Source: RYN-230 sp963718305 (GTDB taxonomy: Bacteria > Actinomycetota > Actinomycetes > Streptosporangiales > Streptosporangiaceae). From it: DNA of 64,000 bases. The notes beneath the pieces were generated by a model. It ran no database searches. It was not told the DNA's origin and saw only the letters and a program-made list of their open reading frames with translations. Of the stretch, positions 63,050 to 64,000 are shown in pieces (position 1 is the first letter of the stretch; each line of letters begins with the position of its first letter). The stretch covers positions 91,904 to 155,903 of the forward strand of contig CAVQZG010000015.1 in assembly GCA_963718305.1 (NCBI GenBank), given 5' to 3'. A program made the position numbers and the translations under genes.

Positions 63050-63928
63050 TTCGGCCCTCTCGCTGTGCAGAACATCACCGAAGCGCGCGTGCGGCGGTGG
63101 AGGAGGAAGAACCTGCTCGATACCGGAGTCGGCCCGGTGACCGTGGCCAAGGCATACCGGCTGCTCAAGGCCATTCTGAATACCGCTGTTGATGACGGGC
63201 TGATCCACCGGAATCCATGCCGGATCAAAGGTGCCGGACAGGAACGCTCACCTGAGCGGCCGGTGCTGACCATGCGCCAGGTGTTCGACCTGGCGGACGC
63301 CTTCGACTCTCGGTACCGCGCCCTGGTGCTGCTCGCCGTCTTCTGCAGCTTGCGCTGGGGTGAGCTGGCAGCCCTGCGACGTCGGCATTTTGACCTCGCG
63401 TCAGGCACGGTCCGCATTCAGGAATCCGTGGTGGAACTGACAGACGGATCACTCGTCACGGGCCCGCCGAAGTCGCTGGCCGGCCGCCGGGGCGTGTCCA
63501 TACCTGCTGCACTGCTGCCGGACGTCCTGTCGCACCTGGAGGACTTCACGGCCGCGGGGGAAGATGCCCTGATCTTCACTGGACCCAAGAACGCGCAGCT
63601 ACGACGCAGCAATTTCAGCCAGGCCTGGCGAGACGCCACGGAGGCGGCGAACCTGACCGGCTTTCACTTCCATGATCTGCGCCATACGGGTAACACCCTG
63701 GCCGGTGCGGCCGGTGCCAGCCTGCGCGAGCTGATGGAGCGCATGGGCCACAGCACCACCCGCGCCGCGCTCATCTACCAGCACCGCACCTCCGAGCGCG
63801 ACAAGCTCATCGCCGACGCCATAGGCAAGCTGGCCAAGGCAGAGCTACGGCAACGCGGGAGGCCATCGGGCACGCAGCGGGCACGGAAAGCAAGCGTGCA
63901 TCCTGATGCCAATGTCGCAGATTGCTGA
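63050..63928 (+). pseudogene. Tyrosine recombinase/integrase, N-terminally truncated
   Basis: Similarity begins at FGPLAVQNITEARVRRWRRK, within the core-binding domain, and goes on through the catalytic domain. All catalytic positions are visible: Arg in FCSLRWGEL, HDLRHTGNT for HxxR, GHST for the second His, and Tyr in ALIYQHRT. The N-terminal AP2-like/SAM-like part is missing, cut at the 76-bp repeat. A GTG/TTG at 62987 could still start translation. It sits next to the tRNA-Gly end, as expected for the island integrase, but may be inactive. Confidence 0.85.
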
Positions 63929-63953
63929 TCTTGCCCCTGAGCTGGGCGGAAGC

Positions 63954-63999
63954 TGTGGAGCGGGTGACGAGAATCGAACTCGCACTATCAGCTTGGGAA
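63954..63999. repeat. Right attachment repeat within the tRNA-Gly gene
   Basis: This copy of the 46-bp repeat coincides with the tRNA-Gly 3' half. Together with 59503-59548 it bounds a 4.4-kb element carrying the CPBP, 2TM, serine hydrolase and integrase genes. Confidence 0.88.
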
Positions 64000-64000
64000 G
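63956..64000 (-). tRNA. tRNA-Gly (anticodon CCC), 3' part; continues beyond the window
   Basis: On the minus strand the sequence gives the anticodon loop TTCCCAA (anticodon CCC at 63995-63997), the stem GCTGA, a variable loop, the T-arm with TTCGATT, the acceptor strand CACCCGC, discriminator T and an encoded CCA. The 5' half lies right of the window. The gene is the insertion site of the island. Confidence 0.85.

Overview
The window is high-GC DNA from an actinomycete, most likely a filamentous or Streptosporangiales-like member of Actinomycetota. The evidence is a bldC-type regulator, a valine dehydrogenase, a DUF3073 protein, a mycothiol-type maleylpyruvate isomerase-fold protein, LytR-CpsA-Psr, DUF1206, DUF1707 and DUF2252 proteins, frequent GTG starts and ATGA/GTGA overlaps. 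No replication origin, rRNA operon, CRISPR array or recognisable PKS/NRPS cluster was seen.

Layout. Bases 1-24.4 kb look like conserved chromosome: the end of mscL, a family A DNA polymerase-like gene, a secreted amidase, bldC, valine dehydrogenase, DUF3073, the purine genes (purM, purF, then purL, purQ and purS with an anti-sigma-type ATPase between purQ and purS), a three-gene branched-chain 2-oxoacid or pyruvate dehydrogenase operon, and two acyl-CoA dehydrogenase genes. Bases 24.5-32.6 kb form an envelope and polysaccharide region: an LCP ligase, then a tightly overlapping operon of a cellulose-synthase-like GT2, a GH26 lipoprotein and a GT39-like enzyme, facing an NAD-dependent epimerase. 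Bases 32.9-45.2 kb hold stand-alone genes: glutathione peroxidase, DUF1206, a TetR/MDMPI pair, a DNA methyltransferase with a P-loop kinase, DUF1707, a serine-hydrolase paralogue, GNATs, GrpB, PRC-barrel and DUF2252.

Bases 45.2-64 kb are accessory and visibly mosaic. They contain a DUF4386 fragment joined to an integrase fragment, a TetR/TetX-like monooxygenase pair with paired operators, a frameshifted lipoprotein, an M28 peptidase, a GH3 enzyme, a cytochrome P450, an IS701-type element inserted in a PIN-domain toxin gene, and a SnoaL/TetR pair sharing a 38-bp perfect palindrome. The last 4.4 kb is an island with an integrase, flanked by a 46-bp direct repeat that is the 3' end of a tRNA-Gly(CCC) gene. 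The tRNA itself runs off the right edge.

A pattern cuts across the whole window. Many otherwise intact genes carry single-base frameshifts: the polymerase, the purL 5' end, the E2 gene, a membrane protein, a lipoprotein, the PIN toxin and the transposase. Some are essential-type genes, so sequence error is the leading explanation, although genuine decay is plausible in the accessory part. All functional calls come from reading motifs and gene order by eye; no database search was run.
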